NCBI GenBank assembly: GCA_034521495.1
Contig: JAXHMK010000022.1
Span: 124,001 to 188,000, forward strand
DNA length: 64,000 bases
Source of the DNA: Balneolaceae bacterium
GTDB taxonomy: Bacteria > Bacteroidota > Rhodothermia > Balneolales > Balneolaceae
Direction of reading: 5' to 3'
The notes under the pieces are model-generated. The model was not told the origin of the DNA. It saw only the letters and a list, made by a program, of their open reading frames with translations, and did no database searches. Of this stretch, positions 35,718 to 43,359 are shown one piece after another; positions within the stretch are counted from its first letter, which is position 1, and each line of letters opens with the position of its first letter. A program made the position numbers and the translations under genes.

Positions 35718-37075
35718 GATTGGTAATTTTATCTTTTATACTGGCGATTTTGGCTGGCAGCGTTTCTGCTCAGGAAAAGTTCACCCTTGATGAAGCGATC
35801 AAAGCAGCGCTGGAGCACAACCACAGCGTGCAGATCAGCGATATTAGTGCGGATATTGCAGAGAACAGCGTATCGCGCGGAAACGCCGGTCAGCTGCCAA
35901 ACCTGGCGATAACCGGAGGAGCGAGTGCTGCCTATAGCGATCTTGATGTCACACCGGGATCATTTTTCCAGAATCTGCTCAATCCACAGGGATCGAATCA
36001 GCAAGGGTCACCGCCAACTATCTCGTATGATGGAGTTACCACCACGCAGTTCAATTCACAGATCGGGACACAAATGGTGATTTACGACGGAATGAAGGGA
36101 CGATTGCGTTACAAATTGCTGGAAACGGGAAGCGATCTGGCCGATTTGCAGTACCGTACTGAATTGGAAAACACCATTTTAAATATAACTCAAAAGTTCA
36201 TAAATGTAGCTTCGCTGCAGAAAGCGATAGAGGTCAAGGAAGTTTCGCTTGAGCAAAGCAACGACCGCTATCGCACCATTGAAACGAGGCGGGAATACGG
36301 TCAGGTAAATGAGCAGCAGCTCTTGCAGGCCCTGGCAGATTTAAAGAGCGACAGTACGGCCTTTAGAAATCTGAAGCTTCAGTATGAAAATGCGTACCGC
36401 GATCTGCATACCGATATCGGGTGGGATCAGCGCGAGATGGATCCTGTGGCTGATGAATTTGCTGCGGCAGAACTGCCGGGTTACGAGGATTTTTTATCGA
36501 TGATGATGGAGAACAACTCTCTGCTGAACATCAGGGAAAAACGGCTGGAGCAGGCTGAGCTGAATGAACGGATGACAAAAGCCGGATTTTTGCCCTCACT
36601 AACCGCATCGGCCGGGTATGGCTACAGCTACATGAACGCAACCGAAGGTCAGTTTGAGACGCAGGAGCAGCTCGGCTTTACCGGCGGGCTATCGCTGAAG
36701 ATCCCGATTTTCAGCGGCGGCAGAAATCGTATCGAGTCTCAAAATGCAAAAGAGAGGAGTCGCCAGGAAGAGCTTCGAAAAGAGGAGTCGGCAATGCAGC
36801 TTCAAACCCGTTTTGAAAACAGCTGGCAGCAGTATCTGCACCTGGAAGATCAGCTTGAAACAGAACGTTCAAACCGCGCAGTTTACGAGCGAAATTACGA
36901 ACGTGCGGAAGAGATGTTCAGCCGTGGTGAGATTACCGGAGTGGAACTGCGTGCAGCTCAGCTATCGCTGGAAAATGCGCGGCTAAGAGTGTCGGAAACC
37001 GGTTTTCAGCTGAAACAAACCGAGACACTGCTTCTGTATCTGAGTGGTGTTTTAGTAGCAGATTATCCATATTGA
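35714..37075 (+). CDS. TolC-family outer membrane factor, copy 2, natural C-terminus
   Basis: A 453-residue outer-membrane factor identical to copy 1 except for Ala/Gly in EFA(A/G)AEL and the C-terminus, which here is LLYLSGVLVADYPY. This copy represents the original end of the locus, downstream of the duplication. It has the signal peptide (ending VSAQE), FTLDEAIKAALEHNHSVQI at the start of the first repeat and FLPSLTASAGYGYSYM in the second. Confidence 0.93.
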   Translation: MRLVILSFILAILAGSVSAQEKFTLDEAIKAALEHNHSVQISDISADIAENSVSRGNAGQLPNLAITGGASAAYSDLDVTPGSFFQNLLNPQGSNQQGSPPTISYDGVTTTQFNSQIGTQMVIYDGMKGRLRYKLLETGSDLADLQYRTELENTILNITQKFINVASLQKAIEVKEVSLEQSNDRYRTIETRREYGQVNEQQLLQALADLKSDSTAFRNLKLQYENAYRDLHTDIGWDQREMDPVADEFAAAELPGYEDFLSMMMENNSLLNIREKRLEQAELNERMTKAGFLPSLTASAGYGYSYMNATEGQFETQEQLGFTGGLSLKIPIFSGGRNRIESQNAKERSRQEELRKEESAMQLQTRFENSWQQYLHLEDQLETERSNRAVYERNYERAEEMFSRGEITGVELRAAQLSLENARLRVSETGFQLKQTETLLLYLSGVLVADYPY

Positions 37076-37131
37076 AGGATAGTCAGGATGAAGATTTTAA
37101 ATCATAACACAAAACAAACGAGAACATAATA

Positions 37132-37608
37132 ATGAGTGAATTAAATAGTATAGGACTCGATAACACAAAAACTAAAAAATTGGCTGAAAGGCTGAATGTT
37201 TTACTGGCGAATTACTCAGTATTTTATCAGAATACAAGAGGTTATCACTGGAATATAAAAGGAGATACATTTTTTGAACTTCATGTAAAATTCGAAGAGC
37301 TCTATGATGACCTGGTTATAAAAATTGATGAGGTTGCAGAGCGAATTTTAACACTGGGATATACGCCCGAGCATCAGTATTCGGAGTATGTGAAAGTTTC
37401 AGAAATTACTGAAAGCCCTAAAGTAAGTGACGGAAAAAAAGCGGTAGATAATATTCTAAACGCCTTTAAGGTAACGTTAAAGTTGCAGCGTGAAATTCTT
37501 GATCTTTCGGACGAAGCAGACGACGAGGGCACCAACGCACTGATGAGCGACTACATCAGCGAGCAGGAAAAACTCGTCTGGATGTACTCTTCCTATGCAG
37601 GAGAATAA
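37132..37608 (+). CDS. dps: Dps-type ferritin-like DNA-protecting protein
   Basis: A 158-residue ferritin-like protein that should form a dodecamer, oxidise iron with peroxide and protect DNA. The inter-subunit ferroxidase ligands are all present with the right spacing: H39 (YHWN), H51, D66 and E70 (KIDEVAERI). The rest follows the Dps pattern with a C-terminal LMSDYISEQEKLVWMYSSY helix. Transcribed alone downstream of the efflux duplication, with a short AT-rich leader. Confidence 0.92.
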   Translation: MSELNSIGLDNTKTKKLAERLNVLLANYSVFYQNTRGYHWNIKGDTFFELHVKFEELYDDLVIKIDEVAERILTLGYTPEHQYSEYVKVSEITESPKVSDGKKAVDNILNAFKVTLKLQREILDLSDEADDEGTNALMSDYISEQEKLVWMYSSYAGE

Positions 37609-37738
37609 AAAGCAGAAAAGATCATGGTTTAGTTGTGATGTCGGTGTGGTTGATTCCGCTCCGGCATCTTTTTGTGTGCCATCTGTACACAGGAATCTGT
37701 AAGTTTGAACAGACTGAATAAATTCATGAATTTATAGT

Positions 37739-38095
37739 ATGAATACCATCAGAACTAAACGAGTTTATGAAGAACCCACTGAATCTGACGGCTACCGAAT
37801 TCTAACCGAACGCCTCTGGCCGCGCGGCGTATCAAAAGAGCGGGCTAATCTTGATAAATGGATGAAGGGAGTAGCTCCAAGTCACGAGCTGCGAAAGTGG
37901 TTTGATCACGATCCGGGCAAATGGGAGGAGTTCAAGGAGAAATACCGAAGAGAACTGTTTGGATCTGAGTATGTGGTAGAGCTGATCGATATTATCAAAG
38001 AGCATGAAACCGTAACTTTTGTATTTGCCTCAAAAGATATGGAACACAACAGCACAGTACTTTTAAAAGAGTTTATTGAAGATCTGTTGAAATAA
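37739..38095 (+). CDS. DUF488 family protein
   Basis: A 118-residue cytosolic protein with the DUF488 pattern: TKRVYEEPTESDGYRILTERLWPRGVSKE, LDKWMKGVAPSHELRKWF, then FKEKYRREL and VTFVFASKDMEHNSTVLLKEF. The conserved RLWPRG and WF.HDP motifs are intact. The family is widespread, and its function is not established. It opens a short run of same-strand genes (DUF488, DinB, GGCT-like). Confidence 0.9.
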   Translation: MNTIRTKRVYEEPTESDGYRILTERLWPRGVSKERANLDKWMKGVAPSHELRKWFDHDPGKWEEFKEKYRRELFGSEYVVELIDIIKEHETVTFVFASKDMEHNSTVLLKEFIEDLLK

Positions 38096-38120
38096 AACCT
38101 TCAATTATTATTTTAGGCAT

Positions 38121-38681
38121 ATGCCTGGAACAACTCATAAAGATAAGCTGAAAGACCATTTAGATCAGATTGAATCTGACCGAAATAATCTTTTTTCGGA
38201 ATTGGATAACTTATCTCAAGAGCAACTTCAGTTCAGAAAGTCACCTGATAAATGGACTATTTTGCAGATTCTGGATCATTTGAAGACTTCTGAGAAGTTG
38301 TCTGTGGTCTACATCAAGAGGAAATCCGGTTCAGGAGATAAATTTAGGAAATCAGGTTTTCGTTCAAAATTTCGTCTTTTTGCTTTAAAGCTTGCCTTTG
38401 TTCTTCCTTTCAAATACAAAGCTCCAAAGATTTCCGATGCAACCGGGAAAGATCCAGATTATAAGGAGCTAAAATCGGACTGGGAAAATGTCAGGCGAGA
38501 TCTGAAAGAGCTGATTCAAAACCTGGATGAGAGTACTCTAAAGAGCGAAATTTACAAACATCCAAGAATCGGCATGTTAAATATGCAGCAAACATTGGGA
38601 TTTTTTGAAACTCATTTTAAGCATCATCAAAAACAGATTTTTGACTTGATGACTCACCCTTCATTCCCGCAGAAAGCGTAA
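38121..38681 (+). CDS. DinB-superfamily protein
   Basis: A 186-residue four-helix-bundle protein. The motifs KWTILQILDHLKTSEK (first metal histidine) and GFFETHFKHHQKQIFDL (paired histidines near the C-terminus) match the DinB/YfiT metal-binding arrangement. Members are usually thiol transferases or uncharacterised damage-related proteins; the substrate is unknown. It starts 26 bases after the DUF488 gene and ends 5 bases before the next gene. Confidence 0.82.
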   Translation: MPGTTHKDKLKDHLDQIESDRNNLFSELDNLSQEQLQFRKSPDKWTILQILDHLKTSEKLSVVYIKRKSGSGDKFRKSGFRSKFRLFALKLAFVLPFKYKAPKISDATGKDPDYKELKSDWENVRRDLKELIQNLDESTLKSEIYKHPRIGMLNMQQTLGFFETHFKHHQKQIFDLMTHPSFPQKA

Positions 38682-38685
38682 GAAT

Positions 38686-39096
38686 ATGTCTGCTGAATAT
38701 CTGTTTGTATACGGATCGCTGAGAAGAGATTTTTCATCACCTGCAAGCGATGTTTTAGACAATCATGCCGAATATATTGGTGAGGCTACATTTCAGGGAA
38801 AATTGTACAAGATTGACTGGTATCCCGGGGTTGTGTCTTCAGATGATCCGGATGATATTGTAGTTGGAGAGGTTTATAAAATGAACGACAAGGAGAGAGT
38901 GCTTTCTAAACTGGACCGGTATGAAGGCTGCTCACCTGTTGATCCCGAACCCCATGCTTTTACCCGTACAAAGACGCAGGTGAAGCTAAAAAACGGGGAT
39001 AAGATTAAAGCCTGGATCTATCTTTACAATCTATCGACTTCAGAAAAGAAGCGTATTCCTTCTGGTGATTTCGTTACTTTTAAAAACAGAAGATAA
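38686..39096 (+). CDS. Gamma-glutamylcyclotransferase-like (AIG2/GGCT) protein
   Basis: A 136-residue small beta-barrel protein with the family start YLFVYGSLRRDF (YGSLR substrate loop), then GKLYKIDWYPGVV, VVGEVYKM and LDRYEGC. The glutamate of DRYEGC corresponds to the catalytic acid. GGCT-like enzymes release 5-oxoproline from gamma-glutamyl compounds. The exact substrate cannot be told. It is adjacent to and probably co-transcribed with the DinB gene. Confidence 0.88.
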   Translation: MSAEYLFVYGSLRRDFSSPASDVLDNHAEYIGEATFQGKLYKIDWYPGVVSSDDPDDIVVGEVYKMNDKERVLSKLDRYEGCSPVDPEPHAFTRTKTQVKLKNGDKIKAWIYLYNLSTSEKKRIPSGDFVTFKNRR

Positions 39097-39229
39097 TGTC
39101 TCTAACTTAATTGGAGATATATCTGCTGATAAGCTGAAAATCTCAAATATAAACTAATTTACATGGTTTCCTGTTTTTAAAACAGGACAGATATTTTTGG
39201 TCTGATAGCGATTTTCTGATAATGAAGTA

Positions 39230-40681
39230 ATGCTTATCGCCATGTTAGAAAACCTATACAATGATAGTTACTGGCTTGCCCGGTTTATCATTCAGCGTGG
39301 AGTAGGACTTTCCTACCTGATTGCGTTTCTCGTAGCACTCAATCAATTCAAACCACTTGTTGGAGAAAACGGATTGTATCCCGTGCGGCGCTTTCTGGAT
39401 AGAATCCCATTTAAAAAATCACCCAGTATTTTTCACTGGAAATACTCCGATTCCCTCTTCACTGTAATAGCATGGAGCGGAATACTACTTTCGCTTTTGG
39501 CTGTTTTTGGTATTTCTGATATGGGCCCGATCTGGGTCTCCGTGCTTATTTGGCTGCTGCTATGGATTCTGTATCAATCTATTGTAAATGTGGGTCAGCT
39601 ATTTTGGGGATACGGCTGGGAATCGCTGCTTCTGGAAGCTGGTTTTTATGTGATCTTTTTAGGGCCTTTGCATTTCGAAACATCCATTATTGTGATATTT
39701 ATATTACGCTGGCTGGTGTTCCGGGTTGAATTTGGAGCCGGGCTGATTAAAATGCGGGGCGATTCCTGCTGGCGGGAACTTACCTGTATGAATCATCATC
39801 ACGAAACACAGCCGATGCCCAATCCGCTAAGCTGGCTTTTTCATAACCTGCCGCAGGCTTATCACAAGTTTGAAACTCTTGGAAATCACTTTGTTCAGCT
39901 TGTGGCTGTCTGGTTCCTGTTTTTTCCTCAACCTATTGCATCTGTTGCGGCATTGTTGATAATGGGCACACAATTCTACCTGATCGTCAGCGGAAACTAT
40001 TCATGGCTGAACTGGATGACTCTCGTACTGGCTACAAGCGGGCTGAGTGATTCATTCTTGCAATCCATTGTTTCAGTTTCCGTACCTGCTGTAACGGCAT
40101 CACCGCTTTGGTTTTGGATCGCAGGAATGATATTGGCAATTGCGGTTCTTTGGATGAGCAAAGGTCCGGTGATGAATATGATTTCTCCATCTCAGATGAT
40201 GAATTTCAGCTTTAATCCCGTTCATCTGGTCAACACGTACGGTGCATTTGGATCGGTTACAAGAAGCAGAAACGAAATTGTGATTGAGGGAACAACCGAT
40301 GAAACGATTACTGATGAGACAGAATGGAAAGCCTACGAATTCAAAGGCAAGCCAACTGACCCATCGAGAATGCCCCCACAGATTGCTCCGTATCATACTC
40401 GCCTCGACTGGCAGATGTGGTTTGCGGCGATGAGGGGAATACGAAATGCTCCGTGGCTTGTAAGGCTGATTAAGCGTTTTTTACAGGACGACAAACCGAC
40501 TTTAAAACTTATCAGGAGCAATCCATTTAAAAATGAGCCGCCAAAATATGTTCGGGTCCGTCTTTTTAGATATGAGTTTACAAGCTTTAAAGAAAAGCGA
40601 GAAACCGGGAAATGGTGGAAACGGGAGTTTTTAACATCTTACTTGAATCCGGTTTCGTTAGAGGATTTGAAGGATGTTTGA
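39230..40681 (+). CDS. Lipase maturation factor family membrane protein
   Basis: A 483-residue polytopic membrane protein of the LMF family. Multiple helices occupy about residues 15-320, with conserved-looking motifs GENGLYPVRRFL, WGYGWESLLLEAGFY, FRVEFGAGLIKMRGDSCWRELTCMNHHHETQPMPNPLSW and GNYSWLNWMTLVLA. The C-terminal soluble part (EWKAYEFKGKPTDPSRMPPQIAPYHTRLDWQMWFA) is typical of LMF proteins. In animals LMF1 helps fold lipases; the bacterial role is unknown. The start at 39230 is used, with a second in-frame ATG at 39242. Confidence 0.92.
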   Translation: MLIAMLENLYNDSYWLARFIIQRGVGLSYLIAFLVALNQFKPLVGENGLYPVRRFLDRIPFKKSPSIFHWKYSDSLFTVIAWSGILLSLLAVFGISDMGPIWVSVLIWLLLWILYQSIVNVGQLFWGYGWESLLLEAGFYVIFLGPLHFETSIIVIFILRWLVFRVEFGAGLIKMRGDSCWRELTCMNHHHETQPMPNPLSWLFHNLPQAYHKFETLGNHFVQLVAVWFLFFPQPIASVAALLIMGTQFYLIVSGNYSWLNWMTLVLATSGLSDSFLQSIVSVSVPAVTASPLWFWIAGMILAIAVLWMSKGPVMNMISPSQMMNFSFNPVHLVNTYGAFGSVTRSRNEIVIEGTTDETITDETEWKAYEFKGKPTDPSRMPPQIAPYHTRLDWQMWFAAMRGIRNAPWLVRLIKRFLQDDKPTLKLIRSNPFKNEPPKYVRVRLFRYEFTSFKEKRETGKWWKREFLTSYLNPVSLEDLKDV

Positions 40682-40689
40682 CGTCTTGA

Positions 40690-40940
40690 ATTTTACTCGT
40701 TCCGAAGGTCTCCTTCGGAGCGCCAAATGGAAGCTCTGCTTCTATTCAGCTTCTGGCGTGGAGCAGAGCGCTGCCGCAAGATAAAATTTTAGAGAAGCAG
40801 AGATTCAAAGCTGGGTGTTTCGAAACAGAGTTTCGGAACAAGTAAAAAATGGGTTTGAAGTAGTTCAATGTGGACACACCCCTTGTTCAAATCAATCGGC
40901 TTCGCCGTTGATTCTCACTTTCCCCTCTCAAGAGGGGAGG
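40690..40940. repeat. Intergenic hairpin repeats related to those at 615-1107
   Basis: Hairpins CCGAAGGTCTCCTTCGG at 40702-40718, GAAGCTCTGCTTC at 40730-40742 and TTTCGAAACAGAGTTTCGGAAC near 40818-40840 recur, ending with TCCCCTCTCAAGAGGGGAGG at 40921-40940. The order GAAGGTCTCCTTC, GAAGCTCTGCTTC, CGGAACAAGTAA and CCCCTCTCAAGAG is shared with the region at 615-1107. It lies between two convergent genes. No gene is seen in it. Confidence 0.6.
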
Positions 40941-40946
40941 AAAATC

Positions 40947-42041
40947 CTACAGCTCAATCCTCGATCGCCCATTCCTTGAACTCTCCATAATGGCATTTAC
41001 AATCCGGATGTCATTCAGTCCCTGGCTGCCGGGTACTATTGGTGGCCGTCCTTCTTTGATAGCCAGTGCTTCAGCATCCATCTGTCGGGCTTGCTGGTGG
41101 CCGGGATCGGCAGGTAGATCAGTTCCGTCGCTGGTCTGTCCCTGTACTCCGCTGTATGATGACATCGGCTTCAGGTAGTACCAGCCATCTTCGGTATTTA
41201 CATTCAGGTAGTTCATCGATTTGCCGAAACTTGTTTCGCCCGTGCAGATCATGCCGTTTGCAAATTCCAATTTAAAGTCGGTAATCTCATCCACTTCGGG
41301 GTAAACTTCCTTTCGAACCGTGCTTTGCCGCCCGTTAACAGCAATGGGTTCCATTTGAGTGGCATATCGAATGGCATTGATCGGATAGACGCCCATATCA
41401 TACAAAGCACCTCCGCCAAGCTCGGCATTTTTTCTCCAATTGCCATCTTCATGATATCCGTCATACCCGGCGGCTGTTCGAACTTCTGTCACAGCTCCGT
41501 AGGTTTGTTCCCTGGCAAACTGCATAATTTTCTGAGTGTTCGGTTCATGATGCAGCCGGTATCCGATGGCCAGGCTCACATTATTCCGATTTACTGCATC
41601 AATAATGTTCTGGCACTCTTCCACATTCATAGCCATCGGTTTTTCGCACCATACATGTTTACCCGCTTCAGCAGCTATGATGGAATATTTAGCATGAAGG
41701 CCGGTTGGCAAAACAATATATACGATATCAATTTCATCGTTATTGGCTATCTCGTGCATATTCTCGTAGTTGTATACATTGCCATCGGGGATATTATATT
41801 TTTCCTGCCAAACCGGGATTTTTTCCGGCGATCCGGTTACAATTCCTCTTAATTCGCAATGTTCGGTTTGCTGCAGTCCGGGTCCCAATCGTCCCGTACT
41901 GTAACTTCCCAATCCTACCAAGGCTACACCCAGCTTCTCCCTGCTTTGCGGGATGATAATATTAGGTAATCCAATTGCCGATACAGCCAGCGCTGATCCT
42001 GTTTGTTTTAAAAAGGTTCTTCTTGAAATTGTGTTTGCCAT
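40947..42041 (-). CDS. Exported Gfo/Idh/MocA family oxidoreductase
   Basis: A 364-residue NAD(P)-dependent sugar-type oxidoreductase. Residues 6-12 (SRRTFLK) form a Tat signal followed by a hydrophobic stretch, so the folded protein with cofactor is probably exported. The Rossmann motif VALVGLGSYSTG follows at about residues 38-49, and the family motif WCEKPMAMN at about 130 contains the catalytic lysine. Exported members include glucose-fructose oxidoreductase relatives. The substrate is unknown; the D/R-rich C-terminus (NGRSRIEL) is complete. Confidence 0.92.
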   Translation of the reverse strand: MANTISRRTFLKQTGSALAVSAIGLPNIIIPQSREKLGVALVGLGSYSTGRLGPGLQQTEHCELRGIVTGSPEKIPVWQEKYNIPDGNVYNYENMHEIANNDEIDIVYIVLPTGLHAKYSIIAAEAGKHVWCEKPMAMNVEECQNIIDAVNRNNVSLAIGYRLHHEPNTQKIMQFAREQTYGAVTEVRTAAGYDGYHEDGNWRKNAELGGGALYDMGVYPINAIRYATQMEPIAVNGRQSTVRKEVYPEVDEITDFKLEFANGMICTGETSFGKSMNYLNVNTEDGWYYLKPMSSYSGVQGQTSDGTDLPADPGHQQARQMDAEALAIKEGRPPIVPGSQGLNDIRIVNAIMESSRNGRSRIEL

Positions 42042-42161
42042 AATGATGAATCTTAATAATTGATTAATGCTACTTCATTAAAATATGTAATTCGGTTAAA
42101 TAACTGAAAATCAGAGCATCAAAAAGCAAGCAAATTATAATCTTTGGTTTTTACATATTTA

Positions 42162-42290
42162 GAAGGCTTTGCAAAACTATGACCGTCATCCTGAACTTGA
42201 TTCAGGATCTCCTGATACTGGCTATAAAGACGAATGGAGAATCTGAATCGAGTTCAGATTGACGCATACCCACGGTTTTGCAAAGCCTTC
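42162..42290. mobile_element. 129-bp MITE, copy A
   Basis: The element is bounded by perfect 16-base terminal inverted repeats, GAAGGCTTTGCAAAAC at 42162-42177 and GTTTTGCAAAGCCTTC at 42275-42290. Direct repeats ATTTA at 42157-42161 and 42291-42295 fit a 5-base target duplication. The interior holds two hairpins (ATCCTGAACTTGATTCAGGAT and TCTGAATCGAGTTCAGA). Copy B at 46398-46526 has the same length and different flanks. It encodes nothing and needs a transposase in trans. Confidence 0.85.
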
Positions 42291-42322
42291 ATTTAATGTA
42301 CAGTCAAAAAATTGGTTTTCTT

Positions 42323-43219
42323 ATGGATAATAAAATATTTCAAAACGATCATGCTAAAGAGAAGCTTGAAGAGTGGTATCAGCTGTTTTTGAATAAGATC
42401 GATACTCCTACAGAATCCATCCAGGTAGAAACGTCATTTGGCACCAGTCATGTTTTGAAAGCGGGAGATGATTCCAAACCGGTACTTCTTTGCCTGCACT
42501 CCATGTTGACAAGCTCAGCTCATTTGGTTTCTGAGCTAAATCCATTATTGGATCATTATCAAATTTTTGCACCCGATCTGCCGGGCCAATTTGTTAGAGG
42601 GCCTGAAGTAAGATTTTCGTACAAAGACAACTCATTTTCAGATTGACTTTTCGAAATTGAGAGTGAATTCAGTTTGGAGAAGATCAACTTGCTTGGAATT
42701 AGTTTGGGTGGTTTTGCCGGCTTACAGTTTGCAAAAGTTTATCCAGGCAATGTAAATAATTTGATCCTGATTGTACCGGCGGGAGTTGTTTGCAGATCAA
42801 TATGGGAAGATGTTAAGAAAATGGCTGTTCCGTCAATTTTGTACCGGTTCAATCAAACTTAGAAGAGGCTCAAGAAATTTGTAGATCCACTTCTTACAAC
42901 CTGGGATGAAGATTGGGGGCCTTATATCGGTGATGTGTTCACCTTATTTAAACCCGATCTGAGAATTCTGCCTCTCATTTTTGAGGAGGAAATTAAAAAA
43001 TGGGAAATTTCCACGCTTGTGTTTGCAGCGGAGAATGATATCTCTTTTCCCGGCAGGAAGATGATTCGAAGATTAAAATCGAACAACTCGGATATCCAAA
43101 CGGAGTTGTTGGAAAATTGTAAACATTCCCCGCCAACGACGCCAAAATTCCGAATATGTTTATCCGGAAAAATTCTGGAATTTCTTGAGGGAGAGGGTGC
43201 AGTAAAATCAAAAAATTGA
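42323..43219 (+). pseudogene. Alpha/beta hydrolase gene interrupted by two in-frame stops
   Basis: Reading one frame from ATG 42323 gives a 298-codon alpha/beta hydrolase with the nucleophile motif GISLGG (S127), acid D239 (AENDISFPG) and H268 (CKHSPPTT). The frame is broken by TGA at codon 108 (42644-42646) and TAG at codon 180 (42860-42862), with no indels, so all three pieces stay in phase. It therefore looks recently inactivated by point mutations. The start is only 32 bases downstream of MITE copy A, whose insertion may have removed or displaced its promoter. An alternative start at 42296 lies almost inside the element. Confidence 0.88.
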
Positions 43220-43359
43220 AAAAATGTATAAGTTCATTGTCAATTAAACTATGATATTGCAATAAAAGCGCTTCCCAACCTTTAAATCTTCAAAAGCATG
43301 ATGATTTTATTAGCAATAATGGCTATCTATACCCCTACCAAATTTTAAAATGAGTTATA

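Larger units (their letters stand above)
23625..37030. repeat. Tandem duplication of a 6.7-kb TetR-MFP-RND-OMF locus
   Basis: Unit 1 runs from about 23625 to 30357 and unit 2 from 30358 to about 37030. MFP, RND and OMF genes all repeat at an offset of exactly 6673 bases; TetR repeats at 6733-6734 because the intergenic segments differ in length. The junction at 30356-30358 joins the OMF 3' end to the TetR 3' end with GCTTC present in both parents and one extra base. This is the expected product of an unequal tandem duplication with breakpoints in the two outermost genes. Confidence 0.9.

Noticed and set aside
23576-37075. Idea that the second efflux unit is only a misassembled strain variant
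   Set aside because: The exact breakpoint fusion and complementary natural ends in the two copies fit a true tandem duplication better, although reads should confirm it.
42323-43219. Idea that the two stops are recoded codons
   Set aside because: Two different stop codons, no downstream signal of recoding seen and a MITE at the promoter make a pseudogene more likely.
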